A stretch of 64,000 bases of DNA, taken from assembly GCA_907165275.2 (NCBI GenBank), contig OU015649.1:2696001-2760000 (forward strand), written 5' to 3'. The notes under the pieces are model-generated. The model searched no databases and was not told the origin of the DNA. It saw nothing but the letters and a program-made list of their open reading frames with translations. Below are positions 1-11,766 of the stretch, piece by piece. Position 1 is the first letter of the stretch, and every line of letters starts with the position of its first letter. Origin of the DNA: Zygaena filipendulae. Lineage: Eukaryota; Arthropoda; Insecta; Lepidoptera; Zygaenidae. Made by a program: the position numbers and the translations under genes.

Positions 1-1494
1 ACTAGGTGTCGATATATAGAATTTTGCAGTCGATAACTAGGCTAAAAAGAGCCTAAATCTATCTTGTTTTTTTTCCTAAGTTATTAGTATTATACTTCTT
101 TTTACTTTAAAACAATATAGAATGAACCCTAAAATTTTACCCAGTGCATTAAAGAATCGTGTATTATCATAAAGAAACCAGATATTTAAAAAAAGGCTCG
201 AATCTCGACGTTAAAGTGTCGATAATTGGGTGTTTTACCTTACCACTTTTACTTATTAGTTTTAAAATTTTGTTGTATGTGTGTTCAATATTAAAAAAAA
301 CAAATTTGACTTATTTTTGTAAAATGGATACAAAATGCCTACTTCATAGATTAAGCAATCTGTCCAAGTAGGTACTTATAAGTTCTTTATTACATACACC
401 TACGAACGTAGGAGATGAATTTTTCTATAGATATACATATCCCTAAGTATTTACCTAATGGTGACCTACAGTGAGTGCTCTAAAGAATCAAAGGAGCAGA
501 AAAAATATATGCAAAAAGCGGTCATTTGGCGAGGACCCGGATAGGGTTCCGTTTTACGAGCCACCCGCATCAATATTTTATACGACATCACATCCGCTGT
601 ATGGAATCAATCATTTTATACTTGCCCGCCAGTTGCCACCCAACGCCGAATATTTTGATATTCTCTGACATGACAATACCTTTTTTCTTCCATCACGTAC
701 AGGGTTCTGGTTCACTATGACCATAACACACCGCAGCAGGTTAATCCACCACAAACATGAAAAAATTACATTGACAATGAATGACGCATGGGTAGGCATA
801 CAGAAGATAAATTTGTGATTGTTTTCTAGGTAGAGCATTTGTGAATGTGTTACAGGCACGCATTGTATCTTGTTGTTCAAAGTGAAACAAGCTCCTGATA
901 TTACGTATGTTGGAGTCTCTCCATTTTACATAATAATACCTAGTAGGTATGTAACATAAGCCGTTGCCCGTGCTTTGTCTCGTATGAATTTTGCATTGGT
1001 ATATAAATTTTTGGGAAGTAATATTCAGTGTGGTAAATGAATCCGTGTCCGATTACCTATAGGTATAAGATTGAATAACAGCATTCAAACATTATGTAAG
1101 TACTAAGTACATCACTTTATACTATTAATAAGATGTTTTACTGACTTGAAAATAGTAAAAGATTGTCAATTTTCCCGTTTATTTTCTAATAAGCTCTCAG
1201 TTAGTTATAGAAGTTGTATGGGATCACTTAATGGATACGGTAGAGTGGACTCTACCACGGGATTCCGAGAGAAAAATTGATACAAACGCGTTCAATTATT
1301 AATCTGGCACAATTATCGGTTTTATTGAGTGCAAATTGAAACATATGGACACAATTAAGTGTCAAGGAGGCGGTAGGGTGGTAACTAACTTGGACGATAG
1401 GCACCTTAGTTAATTGATCGAATATCACTCCCCTGGGAAATTGTTGCCGGGTTGTAGGGTTTATGATCACGCGATAACCGCAGTTAGGTTCTAT
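1..1494. other. No gene recognised
   Basis: AT-rich DNA. A moderately GC-richer patch at 510-740 holds two overlapping short open frames in different phases without coding features. No repeat of the families found elsewhere is recognisable. Confidence 0.4.
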
Positions 1495-1498
1495 TTAT

Positions 1499-1733
1499 AG
1501 ACATAGATAAGCAATACTGTGTTAACCCACACTAGAGAAATTTTGAGTAAATTAAAGTTTAAAAATTATAGTGCCATTTTATTTCAACATTGTTATGTTC
1601 AATATTTAGTTACATATTTAAACAATGTAATAAGGTAAACACATAATTAAAAAACCTTCTCTAACTCTCAATAAATTGTTCTGAATAAATAACTTTGTTT
1701 TGTGGGTTAACATGTTATTGCTTATCTGCGTCC
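1499..1733. mobile_element. 235-bp MITE, GATAAGCAATA family, copy 1
   Basis: The ends are AGACATAGATAAGCAATA and TATTGCTTATCTGCGTCC, each continuing inwards to GTTAACCCAC or its complement (TIR about 34 bp). Target duplication TTAT at 1495-1498 and 1734-1737. It is the same length as the copy at 50.2 kb. Confidence 0.85.
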
Positions 1734-2369
1734 TTATATAGATAGTAAATTACTGTGAGGCAGTATAACACTTTTCAATATGTACCATGAGGAGTAACGA
1801 AGAGTATTAGAAGATATTATAAATGATGATACAAAATTATTTTGCTGTTATAACATTTGTAGGCGCTAAGCGGTTTTATTAAGATTGAAAATCTAAAATA
1901 TTATTACTATCTCGTTAATGATACTCTATTACATCTATATTGCCAGTACACTTTGATTATTTTATATTCTAGACTCTAGAATAAAGGTCACAGGAGCAAA
2001 AAGCCAATCTACCAGCTACAGATTTAGATAGTGCCGTATAACATTTATGACAACAAAAATTGGCATTGTCAATTTTACACAATATTGAAGACAAAAATTA
2101 TAATAATGCTGGAAGGATCGATAATTCGTAAGTATATAAAAATAGCTACAGCTTAAGAATTCAACTAAACAGCTTTTGTAGCATCAGCTTATCGCGTGAC
2201 CAGAACCATCTCGCCAGAGGTAACGAAGAGTTACTGAGACTGGAAGATTTGTTGGTGGCTACTCACCCCCTTTTCACCGGGGTGATATGTTACATGGGTT
2301 AACAATTTCTATTGTTGGTTGAAATGTAATTGGCTAAAGTTGGAATCTACAATGACGATCATGCTTCTT

Positions 2370-2612
2370 TGCTAATCAAGGGGGTTTCATGTTCGGTCAG
2401 GTCTCGATGGGAGCGTACTTTGTGTGATGAACAGACAGTCCAGTTTCCAGTTCGGGCGTGGTTGTATATCAGATAGAATATTATGTTACAATATGCCGTA
2501 GGTACCAATGTAACATGTTTCCTATGTCATGATAAGATCATGATACAATATCAGTTATTGGTACTTTGAGATCAAGAATAGATCTGTGGGTTGTGACGTG
2601 TTGTTATTATTA
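2370..2612 (+). mobile_element. tRNA-derived SINE, degraded
   Basis: TACTTTGTGTGATGAACAGA, CCAGTTTCCAGTTCGGGCGT and AGATCTGTGGGTTGTGACGT follow the same order as the SINE at 12966. The head is eroded. Confidence 0.55.
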
Positions 2613-2830
2613 TATTATCACTTTTATAATAAACCATAACAATTGATAAATTTTGCTAAAACTTGCCCCAAAATGAATATTTGTAATGCTATATTTTTTA
2701 AATACGATCTACTTAAATTTTACTTTCTACAATATAACTCTTGTCTCTTATATTGTACCTAGTTAAAGTAAATATCATCAACTTCAGCTGTGTCAATGTT
2801 TGCAATCAAGGAAAATTGTTTCGCCTAGAG

Positions 2831-3007
2831 CAGTGATCGGCAACCTTGTCATCCAAAAGAGCCAAATATAGACAATAGGTGCACAATTAAAAGAGCCATT
2901 TTTTAAGTTTTATATGTTACAGAGAGTGGAGTAATATTCAGTGCCTGCAGCACTAAATATTTCTTGGAATAGCCGCAGCCGAGGGAGCCACGGGTTGCCG
3001 ACTACTG
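2831..3007. mobile_element. hAT-type MITE, 177 bp
   Basis: The terminal inverted repeats are CAGTGATCGGCAACC and GGTTGCCGACTACTG. They are flanked by GCCTAGAG (2823-2830) and GCCTATAG (3008-3015), an 8-bp target duplication with one mismatch. It has no coding capacity. Confidence 0.88.
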
Positions 3008-3517
3008 GCCTATAGAGGCAATGTCGCCTAAATTGTGTATGGTGAATTGTATTTATCTTCCATAGAATAAACAATATATAAAAATTAACATCTTTTTATA
3101 TAAGTAAAACCAAAAAATACTAACAATCTTACGGGTTTAAGTGGTAATATAGTTTGCAATGAAACTTTAATACGAACTTGGTTTGATACACCCTTTTTCA
3201 AATAACCTAGTAGGTATATTTTATGACACAGATACGAGTGAGTAAAGGGATATTATTCGGTTATAAAAAGTAAAAAAAAAGAGACGCACAGACCTACCTA
3301 CAGCTAAGTATATAACCTTAAAGGCAAAACACAAAACACAAAGCAATACACTTAATGGCGGCCTACGTTTACCGCTGGGCGGCAAATAAAAATAAATTTA
3401 CATGACATTTAAAACGACGGGTAGCGAATACGACAAACGACATACGCTCCCGTATGGGTACTCACGGATCACGACACCGCAGGGGCACAGTCGTACATAG
3501 ATGATAAAATAGGCATG

Positions 3518-3830
3518 TTGACTAATTTTTATTTTTTAGTCCGTCTTGTAGATTATTCAAAAATATTAGATACGTATTTTTTTCTTTTTTTACGTAATCG
3601 AAAAATAACGGCGATACCTATATTGAGTTGAAATTTCGCGTGACGTCACTATTCTGACAGTTTATATGGCGGTTTTAGCGGTTAGTGATGTCACGACCCC
3701 CTCACCATAAACTTTTAATGCGCTTTATCTCTGTATATTTTAATTTATTTGAAAAAGCAAAAAATATATGTCTATTGTTATTTTATTTTCTAACTGACGG
3801 ACTAATTAGAATTTTAATTTTAAAAAGTAG
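3518..3830 (+). mobile_element. AGTCCGTC-family MITE
   Basis: Inverted ends TTTAGTCCGTC (about 3535) and GACGGACTAA (3796-3805), with diverged longer inverted arms of about 60 bp. The core holds GTGACGTCACTATTCTGACAG. It closely matches the 59.4-kb copy, including the GCATGTTGAC just outside the left end. Confidence 0.75.
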
Positions 3831-4951
3831 TCCACATCCCCATTATCGAACGTTTATCGTGACGAATTTTGATGCTCTCTGCACGCGGCACAATTTTAGT
3901 GGTCGGCAGTCACAGATTAGTAATTCAGTGGTCGACGGTCTATACTCTATGGTCCATCTTGCAGCGTTTGCTGGTACGCCGCCACTCGAGGGCGTTTGAA
4001 TCCTTATTTATTTTTAGCTCTTTAATAATAATTAAATTTGTCTTGTAACTATAGAAATATAATAATATTATCTGTGGACAATACGTAGATATAATAAAAC
4101 AAAATATATGTGCAAGATCGTCATCATATTTTTTTGTTTGATAAAGCCGAAAAAATGGTATTTAAACTAAAAAAAAACCGTATGTATAACCAATACTGTT
4201 AAACAAACTGGCTACAAACATTTGCCCCCTGCAAATATGAACAAACTTTACGTTTCATTACACTAACAAATGCCAATATTTGAACTGAACTGAACGCCCC
4301 AAAAAGGCGCACGGCAATAATAATCTCATTATTAACAGCGCACAATCAGCATTTATAAATAATAATAATTCACTCAAAAGACCCAAGTAGGCATCCGTTG
4401 TTCGCGAATAAAAACGTGTTGTGCGAAACGAAACGTTACAATAATCTTTGATTTAAAAAGAACTAAACTCTATTTACTTCGGAACAAGATCCAAACTAAA
4501 ACGTACGCTTTGTTGATTTTAAAAAATATACACAGCTTAGAACCTGTCCCATAATCACAGACTTGTACGAACTAAAATGTTATTTAATGCAGCGTGAATA
4601 AGGTTAGAATTTGTTTAACACATTGTATTGCTAACAGAGACCATGGGGCGCCTAAAGCCGTAGGTCTATTTGTGTCGGTTTCACACTTACAACAATAGTG
4701 TCATGATTCGTGATCCCAGGATTATCCCGCGACAATCCCGGGATTAGGTCGTGTTGCGGCAAACAAATGGAGTCATACTGAGGAGTGGTGAAACAAGTGT
4801 TCGCGCCAAATTGTATCGCATCGCGTCGCTAATGAGTTTCGAATTTCAATTTAGTTTTTTTTTTGTGGCCAGTGTTCCAGTTCGCGATAATATTGATTTA
4901 AATAACACTCTCATCGGCCATTTTTAAAATACACAGTCATGTTCTATTATA
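3831..4951. other. No gene recognised
   Basis: AT-rich intergenic sequence. It has a short partial palindrome near 4718-4745 (CCCAGGATTATCCCGCGACA then ATCCCGGGATTAGG). Nothing else stands out. Confidence 0.4.
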
Positions 4952-5265
4952 TCTATATATACCTATATCTACATCTATATCTACATTTTAAATAAATTGA
5001 AGTGTCTGTTTGTAATTCCAAAATAACAGCTCTTGACTAAATGCATATTATGATAGTAGGTATATACGGTACCTACTTACCTACATTTTTTTTTTGTCTG
5101 TCTTTCTGTCTGTTTGTTCGAGCTAATCTCTGAAACAGCTGGACCGATTAACAGGCCTTTAATGGCAGATAGTTGATGTTATAAGGAGTAACTTAGGCTA
5201 CTTAAAAAAATAGTTCATGCGGTAATTCCGAAACTCGCGCGGGTGGAACCGCGGGGCACAGCTAG
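4952..5265 (+). mobile_element. Helitron-like element, long subfamily
   Basis: Begins TCTATATATACC and ends GGTGGAACCGCGGGGCACAG then CTAG|T. Internal phrases GAAGTGTCTGTTTGTAATTC and ATCTCTGAAACAGCTGGACC are shared with the 42.7-kb copy. Confidence 0.65.
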
Positions 5266-5925
5266 TTTGAAGTAAAGTCCTGACTCGTTTGCTAGATGAA
5301 ATTTAAGCTACAATATCTTTAAAAAAGGAATAATAGAGTAAATAGTCAATAAACATAATCAATTTAATTACGTAGAGGTCTGTGGAGTAAAGTGAGAGCT
5401 ATTATATAAGTATTACCTACACAAGTAAATTAGACAAATGTAATTGAAACTCAACATATTTTTTTCATCTTGGGTACCGTTTATTTTCGATCAACATGCA
5501 ATATGTGAACAGCTCTACATTCCGTAAGATAAATTCAAAATCATTCAGTACGATACGAATCCTGTTTCTTGCATATAAAGATGGAAATTACAAATAACAG
5601 TGGGCAACAAATCCTCCAGACAAAACAACAACAATGAACTCACACAACGACTCGAACAGAAAACACCTCTAATCGCTACATAATGTGTACAACTGTTCAT
5701 TAGGGTTGCCCCTAATTGTCGTTTAAAACGATATCTAAGACCAAACTAACAGGACCCACTTCATGCAGCTTGTCCAGGGTTGACAGCCGTAGTGCACGGA
5801 TTTGCAAAACATATTTTGCTATCAAACTGCGGGACGTGACTAAAATTCAGGACTTAGGTAAAGCTGGCAAAGTGTAAAAAGGCCACAAGATATCATATAT
5901 AGCTTCCAAATTTTAAATAGCTTCG

Positions 5926-6104
5926 TCTTAATATATAAAAATCTCATGTCACAGTGTTTATTATGGAACTCCTCCGAAACGCCTTGACCGATTTTTATGA
6001 ATTTTTCTGTGCATATTTGGTGGGTCGTAGACTATTTTTATACGCCTAGGAGTCCCTGCGGGAATTCCGAAACTCACGTGGTTGAAACCGCGATGCAGAG
6101 CTAG
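5926..6104 (+). mobile_element. Helitron-like element
   Basis: TCTTAATATATAAAAATCTC at the 5' end, CTCCGAAACGCCTTGACC inside, and the 3' hairpin plus GAGCTAG|T. The copy at 33.6 kb belongs to the same subfamily. Confidence 0.6.
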
Positions 6105-6238
6105 TTATAATGGATATTTAATTCTTTTCCTGTCAAAATACACTTATTTGTTAATATGACATACTTGTGCACTTTATAAAATTATGTAAGATTTAAGTAA
6201 TAATTATTAATCTAAACTTAACATAATCTAAAATTAAT

Positions 6239-6603
6239 CTAAAATATATTATTAAAAGGAGTCCCTTTAGGCAAGGTTCCGAAGATACTGGCAGCGTTCC
6301 CCCTTTGAATAGCTAGGCTAATTCTTTGTGCGAGGTAGCTGCCAGCTCTTCGGTCTCCTGTGATGTCGACTAACCTTTTTGCTATTTCCTTAAAAAGCCT
6401 TATAGCGCTAGGACCCCACGGACCAAGGGTCTCGACACCGAATGGCACAAAATCATATTCAGGGCCTAGACCCCTGTATTTGCGTGCTTTAGTATTTTCA
6501 GCCGCTTCGCAGGCCGCACCAGCTCTGTTGTTGGTTCCATGTAGATGGGAAGGGGCCAGCGTGTCTGAACAGGTTGCATCCCATATAATATTATGTTTTA
6601 GGT
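6239..6603 (-). pseudogene. C-terminal fragment of a non-LTR retrotransposon protein
   Basis: On the minus strand an open frame of about 120 residues reads KHNIIWDATCSDTLAPSHL, then FGVETLGPWGPSA and LAQRISLAIQRGNAAS, ending in a stop at 6241-6239. I recognise the VETLGPWGP...QR.S.AIQRGNAAS signature from the C terminus of retroelement reverse-transcriptase polyproteins common in Lepidoptera. No reverse transcriptase domain precedes it, so it is a 5'-truncated dead copy. Confidence 0.7.
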
Positions 6604-6817
6604 AGATACATTTGGCAAGTGCATAGCAAATGTTGAAACAATTAGGAAACTAATAGGAAAACTATATTTAGTTGCTAATAATTTTACAACAATTCACTCA
6701 AATAAAAACCGTTTGAACGGGACCACGCATACCTTTTGCGGGATGCCTGCTTTTTTTTTTAACTGTTTGGTCAGACATTTGTCCATAATCTCGCCTGATT
6801 GTGAGCGTAGATATGAA

Positions 6818-7010
6818 CTAAGGTGTTACACGCCTGCCAATTAAGTACCTGTTCACTCTGCTCTTGAAGAGGTCCAAATTGTAGTTTGGGGGGAACACAG
6901 GCTCCGGCAGGTCGTTCCAATCCTTAGCGGTACGAAAACTGCTCTGATAAGAAACGGGACACTTAGCGTATAGCGGGACACTCGGCAACCCTACGTGTAA
7001 CCTGCTTTCC
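6818..7010 (-). pseudogene. C-terminal fragment of a LINE reverse transcriptase ORF
   Basis: The minus-strand frame reads LYAKCPVSYQSSFRTAKDW, NDLPEPVFPPNYNLDLFKSR and VNRYLIGRR, then a stop near 6818. The F(R)TAK-WN-LP-VFP...FK--VNR-L pattern is typical of the extreme C terminus of jockey/CR1/R1-like ORF2 proteins. It is a short 5'-truncated relic with about 100 bases of 3' UTR. Confidence 0.65.
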
Positions 7011-7185
7011 TCAGTGGTTAGGGGGGGGTGGGTAGGCCTGGAAGTACTGGCTTCAAGCGCATTGTTCTATACTAATTAATCAGTCTAAATCGCCTGTCCC
7101 ACCCCGACTCGATCCCGCGACAAAGGGATTAAAGCCATTGTATCTGGTTTAAAGCGTGTGTGTGGACATTATTGTAGAGTGTTAA

Positions 7186-7391
7186 GTTTTTCCCGCGGTT
7201 TTAACCTCGTTAACTTCACAGTTTCCGCAGGAAATCCAGGAAAAAAAGTAGGTCGGCACCCTATATCCTTCTCTGCACACCTGACAACGTGTATGCAAAA
7301 TTTCATGATGATCGGTCGAGCCGTTAAAGGCGTGAAAGCGTAACAAACCTACAAACAAATAAACTCGCATTTATTAGTACAGGTATAAGGA
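7186..7391 (-). mobile_element. Helitron-like element, decayed 3' end
   Basis: Read on the minus strand it starts TCCTTATACCTGTACTAATA and contains the CATCATGAAATTTTGC, GTTGTCAGG and GAAGGATATAGGG phrases. The terminal CTAG hairpin is no longer clear. Confidence 0.55.
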
Positions 7392-8409
7392 TTGCCTCTC
7401 TATTTACTTAATCTAAAATTCTCTACTAAATTCGAACTTGATTGAAATATGTACAAGACTAATACTAATGTGTAGAGAATTTCCGATTTTGAAGATTGTA
7501 CTTAAAAGTGGATGAGACCTCGGTAACGTCATTTACAAAATTGTGACAATAAAATCGTGGACAGTAGTTTCCTTTTGCGACTTGAAGGAATTAAAAGGGG
7601 AGGGAGTTGAAAATTTGAATGGAATTAGGTACCTACCGTTAGTTTTAAAATTAAACTCATGGAAATCGGTACCTATTTAAGGTTTTTGATGATTCAATTA
7701 TCTACTAATGCTGAGTTGGTGTCCCTTTCGGCAGACAAGATAACGTGGGTTTAGATTTGGCACTGCTTGTTTATTATTCTTATTCTATTCTATTCTAATA
7801 GTGTAAAGGGTGAAAAGGGTGAAACGCAGACTAAGTAACAAAGATCTTAACAAAAAAAATTAAAACCGACTTCCAAAAACACTAAAATGCAGTTAACTAA
7901 AAAGCTTAAACAAAATACCGATTCAATCAAAAATAAAAATACACGTACCTAATATTATTATTATTGGTTTGTGCTACCACTGATCTGTTTGTCTGTTTGA
8001 TAATATTTTTGTCTTTTGGATTAAATCGGTAAGTATTTTGCTGTCCTCACCATCAGTTACGCTTCGTCATACTTATGCATTGTGATGAGCACAAATTGTT
8101 AAGAAACCATATTAAAGAAATCAAATCGGTAGCCATGAAGTAGTTCCGATGACCACCGATGGTCTTCATCATCAGTACTACTTCTCCAAATTTTGCTGTC
8201 CGGAGGCAAATGAACGATTTAGGTAAGTACTATAAAAAATATCCAAATCGCTATACGTGTGCCTAAATTTTTTCAAGAGCTCCCTCGATTTCGCCAAGAT
8301 CCCGTCATCAGATCCTGACTTGGTCACAATGGGACCAACTTGAAAGTATACCCATTCTCATCTTGGAGTAATCGGTGAACATACATAAAAATAAAGAAAA
8401 TAAGAACAC

Positions 8410-8571
8410 AAAACCTCCTCCTTTTGGGAAATCGATGTCCTTCTCCTACTCTATGTCCTTCTCTGTACCCCTGACTACGTGCATGCCAATTTTCATAAAA
8501 TTTGTTCAGCCGTTTTTGCGTGATTGAGTAAAAAACATCCAAACATCCACACTTTCACATTTATAAATTTA
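8410..8571 (-). mobile_element. Helitron-like element, degraded
   Basis: Contains TCCTTCTCTGTACCCCTGAC, TGCATGCCAATTTTCAT and GCCGTTTTTGCGTGATTGAG. The termini are lost. Confidence 0.5.
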
Positions 8572-8679
8572 GTTTCGTCGTTTCTCAGAACCTGCATGAT
8601 CGATGACGTACCTAAGTAAACAACGCAAATAACTAGCGGTATATAAGTATTATTTTGGTTCTCTTCCTTAGCGTAGCGT

Positions 8680-8842
8680 AGCGTAGTGTTGGACGCCCCC
8701 CTGTCAGATGTACCGATGACCTGAAGAAGGTCGCTGGTAGTGGCTGGATGAGGAAAGCGGGAGATCGTGTACTGTGGCATGCCCTTGGGGAGGCCTACGT
8801 CCAGCAGTGGACTACAATAGGCTGATTGATTGATTGATCTCT
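8680..8842 (+). pseudogene. RTE-like LINE 3' end with (TGAT)n tail, second copy
   Basis: Over 90% identical by eye to 61007-61165, with TGTACCGATG for TGGACCGATG and a shorter GATT tail. Only about 45 codons remain. Confidence 0.72.
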
Positions 8843-9869
8843 TCCTTAAAATCCTAATTATGAATAAGCAATAATATGTAACTGACATTGTAGCTACTTA
8901 TTCACGATTACCCATAGTTATATCCTTATGATAAGAGTCATTAAAATTATTGTTATGTTTGAATCACATTGTGTAACCTTATTTAATCATGTTTCACTAC
9001 TCTTTTTGGTCAGAAACGATTGTGGTCAAGGTAACAACAATTCATCCAAAGCGCAGATTACATAACTCCAAAGTTTCATCGTAACTAATTCAGTTGCGGA
9101 TCAAGGAGAGATTCCTAAAGGAATCCAATTTACATTTTAAAGCTTACTAATGGATAAAAAATGTCGATATAAGTATTCAATTTGGTTTTTTTGTATGCAG
9201 TTTTGACACACTTTTACCGCATAAGCCTTTCAAATTGGTAATAGCACATTTCTGCGTAGTGCCACTTTTTTTAACACGCATTGACTGTAATAACATCTTA
9301 AAGTCAATTTTGATCAACTGCTAATTGTCGTATCGAAATAAAACTTCTAAAGGTTGTACTATTATTATGTTACCTAGTTCGGATGAAATGCAATATAATA
9401 ATGACATAGAGCTGGTCTGATGGTGGAGCTTGAACTCTGTAATTAAACGACCCACTGAGTTGGGGCTCGTTTGATTAGACTATAGTCATCAATGATTAGA
9501 TACTTTTTAGTTCAGTTTTTTAGCGATCGAGCGAGTTTTTTAGTTTTTATTTTTAATTATTTGAACTTCTTGCCTTTACTTTTTCTTCATATCTCTATAT
9601 GTCTATTCTTTTTTATACTTTTAAGTTTCTTTTCTCTATATTAGGTTTTTCAGATTGATTTTCAGTATAACGATTGATCAACCATTAATACTTTAACTTT
9701 TCCCAATTGCATTCCATCCTCCTGAAGATGCGTCACAGGGGTTGTGCTTCTCGCGGGGTGCTTTTTAATGGGCTTTATAGTTTAAAGAAAAAAAAAAACA
9801 GGTTACAATAATTTCTTTATAATTACCATTTAAATAGAATATATTTTTATTAATTTAATTTATTAATTC

Positions 9870-9898
9870 CTTAACCTAACATAACCTAACCTAACCTA
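9870..9898. repeat. Interstitial telomere-like CCTAA run
   Basis: Five near-tandem AACCTAA/CCTAA units, the complement of the insect telomere repeat TTAGG, with one interruption (AACATAACC). Confidence 0.6.
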
Positions 9899-9939
9899 GG
9901 CCCTAGAGCAATAAATTTTATTAGAAATACTACATTATA

Positions 9940-10195
9940 TCGGCTAGCTGGGGAATCCGTGGCAATTTGAATTTAGAACTCCAAACGGTACAGCGCGCGG
10001 GCAATTCGAATTCGGAAACTCGACCCCATGGATTTGGGAGCTCGCATTCCTGAGCGACGCGACGACTGCCGCTCCCAGTTATATTATGTCCGTGATTTAT
10101 TGCATCGAATTCTCTTCGGTAATTAGTGCGTGCCTTGCCGCCGCGGACCCCGGACCCCAAACCCCGGACCCCGGACCCTGGATCCAGTCACGGTA
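9940..10195. other. GC-rich island, unidentified
   Basis: Includes GTACAGCGCGCGGGCAATTC, GAGCGACGCGACGACTGCCG and the GGACCCC tandem. Minus-strand open frames over it are compositionally odd. It may be a promoter, part of a repeat or a minisatellite locus. Confidence 0.3.
10145..10186. repeat. GGACCCC minisatellite
   Basis: Five to six copies of CGGACCCC with one CAAACCCC variant, in the middle of a GC-rich island (about 9940-10195) in AT-rich DNA. Confidence 0.75.
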
Positions 10196-10542
10196 CGGAT
10201 GGCGTAGTTGTGAAATTGATTGTTTAAAGTTGATTTATCGTTACGGAGCATATTAAAGTACTTTGATAGACTCAAAATCCCTATATCGAGGTTATACTGA
10301 GTTACATAAATCAAATTTTCTTCCTTCACTTGATTCATAATTTCAATAGAATTTAAATTAATCAACACTATTCGATTGAGAATACTAATTTTTTACTTTA
10401 ATTTTATATTTGGAATAGAGATTAAACCCTGAATTAACTTATAAAAGGTTTTTTATCCCAGAGTTGCCGAGGGATTTCCAAAATGCCGCGGGGAACTACC
10501 TGCTATAATGACTATACTAATATATTATATGGAAGACAGTCA

Positions 10543-10791
10543 TCTTCTATACATATAAAATACTTGGTCCTGAATGACGCATTTTATATGTCATGTACGC
10601 ACAGCCTAAACTGCTGATCGTAGAGACCTGAAATTTGGAGGGTGTGTTCTTTGTATGACATAGGCATCCAATAAGAAAGGATTATTGAAAATTCTACCCC
10701 TGAGGGGTTGAAAACCCCCCGTAAAGTTTGTATGGAACAATTCTGCGGTAACTCTGAAATTATCGCGGGTGAAACCGCGCGGGACAGCTAG
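10543..10791 (+). mobile_element. Helitron-like element
   Basis: Ends ATCGCGGGTGAAACCGCGCG, then GGACAG and CTAG|T. The 5' part (TCTATACATATAAAATACTT) differs from the common short type. Confidence 0.55.
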
Positions 10792-10851
10792 TTACATCTA
10801 AATTTCTTCCCACAAGGTTTTCTTTTGCTATTCCTACTCATATATTTATAA

Positions 10852-11049
10852 CAAGCTGTGCTCCGCGGTTTCACCCGCGGTAATTTCGGAGTACCCGCGG
10901 GAATTCCGGGATAAAAAGTATCGTATGTCCTTCTCTGTACCCTTGACAACGTGCATGCCAAATTTCATCCAAATCTGTTCAGCCGTTTTTGCGTGATTGA
11001 GTAACAAACATCAAACATCCACACTTTCACATTTATAATATTAGTAGGA
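10852..11049 (-). mobile_element. Helitron-like element, near full length
   Basis: On the minus strand it runs from TCCTACTAATATTATAAATG (11049) through the whole consensus to the 3' hairpin and CAGCTTG, a one-base variant of CAGCTAG. Confidence 0.75.
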
Positions 11050-11461
11050 TTCCATGCCTACTTAAATTTTATAGTAACTCTAGTTACTCAACCACCAACC
11101 AAGTATATCAACCAAAAATTTATTTCGATTATTTGTAAAATTTTCAATCGACAAAATTAAGTAGACGCTCGTGGCAAGGATTAGCGGAGTTGAAGCAATA
11201 ATCGGATGATCGGAAACATCCCATTAATAACGAAACTCATCTAATTGAACTCCTATAGCTGCCTCTGACTATATTGAATGATATTATTACTTACTTGTGT
11301 TTCTGAACCATCGCAAGGACTCTTCATATCAGGAACCGCATGTCCAGAATAACCTAACCAAAGTTTCATCTCTATCGAAGGAACGCGTAGAGGACAAACT
11401 TAAAATAGAATATAATAAATTTTATTTGATACCAGAAAAAAAGCAAATACAGAAGTGTGAA

Positions 11462-11642
11462 CTGGCTGTTCCCCCACGGTCACACCCGCGGTAATTTCAG
11501 AGTTCTCGCGGGAAGTTCGGGATAAGAAGCATTCTATAAGTAAAATAATTTTCAAAATCGGTTCAATAGATCCAAAGATTACTCCCTACAACCTCACAAA
11601 CTCACAAATTTTAGGTAGGTACTTCTTTGTACTAATAGTAGG
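11462..11642 (-). mobile_element. Helitron-like element, degraded
   Basis: Left part CTGTTCCCCCACGGTCACAC with GGTAATTTCAGAGTTCTCGC; right part CAAAATCGGTTCAATAG. Neither terminus is exact. Confidence 0.5.
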
Positions 11643-11766
11643 TATAGACTAACAACGGCAACGGTACCAAAATGGTTACCACTCCTCAGTTACAAACATT
11701 GTGTATTTTAACAAAATTTACTTGCTTCTAGCTTAACTTTGTCTTTACAGAGTTTCTATTTAAAAT

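Noticed and set aside
7182..7370. Overlapping ORFs on both strands
   Set aside because: They translate a Helitron-like element; similar short ORFs over other Helitron copies were left out for the same reason.
9930..10368. Two overlapping minus-strand ORFs over the GC island
   Set aside because: Both run through the GGACCCC tandem in different frames and lack any domain or splice pattern.
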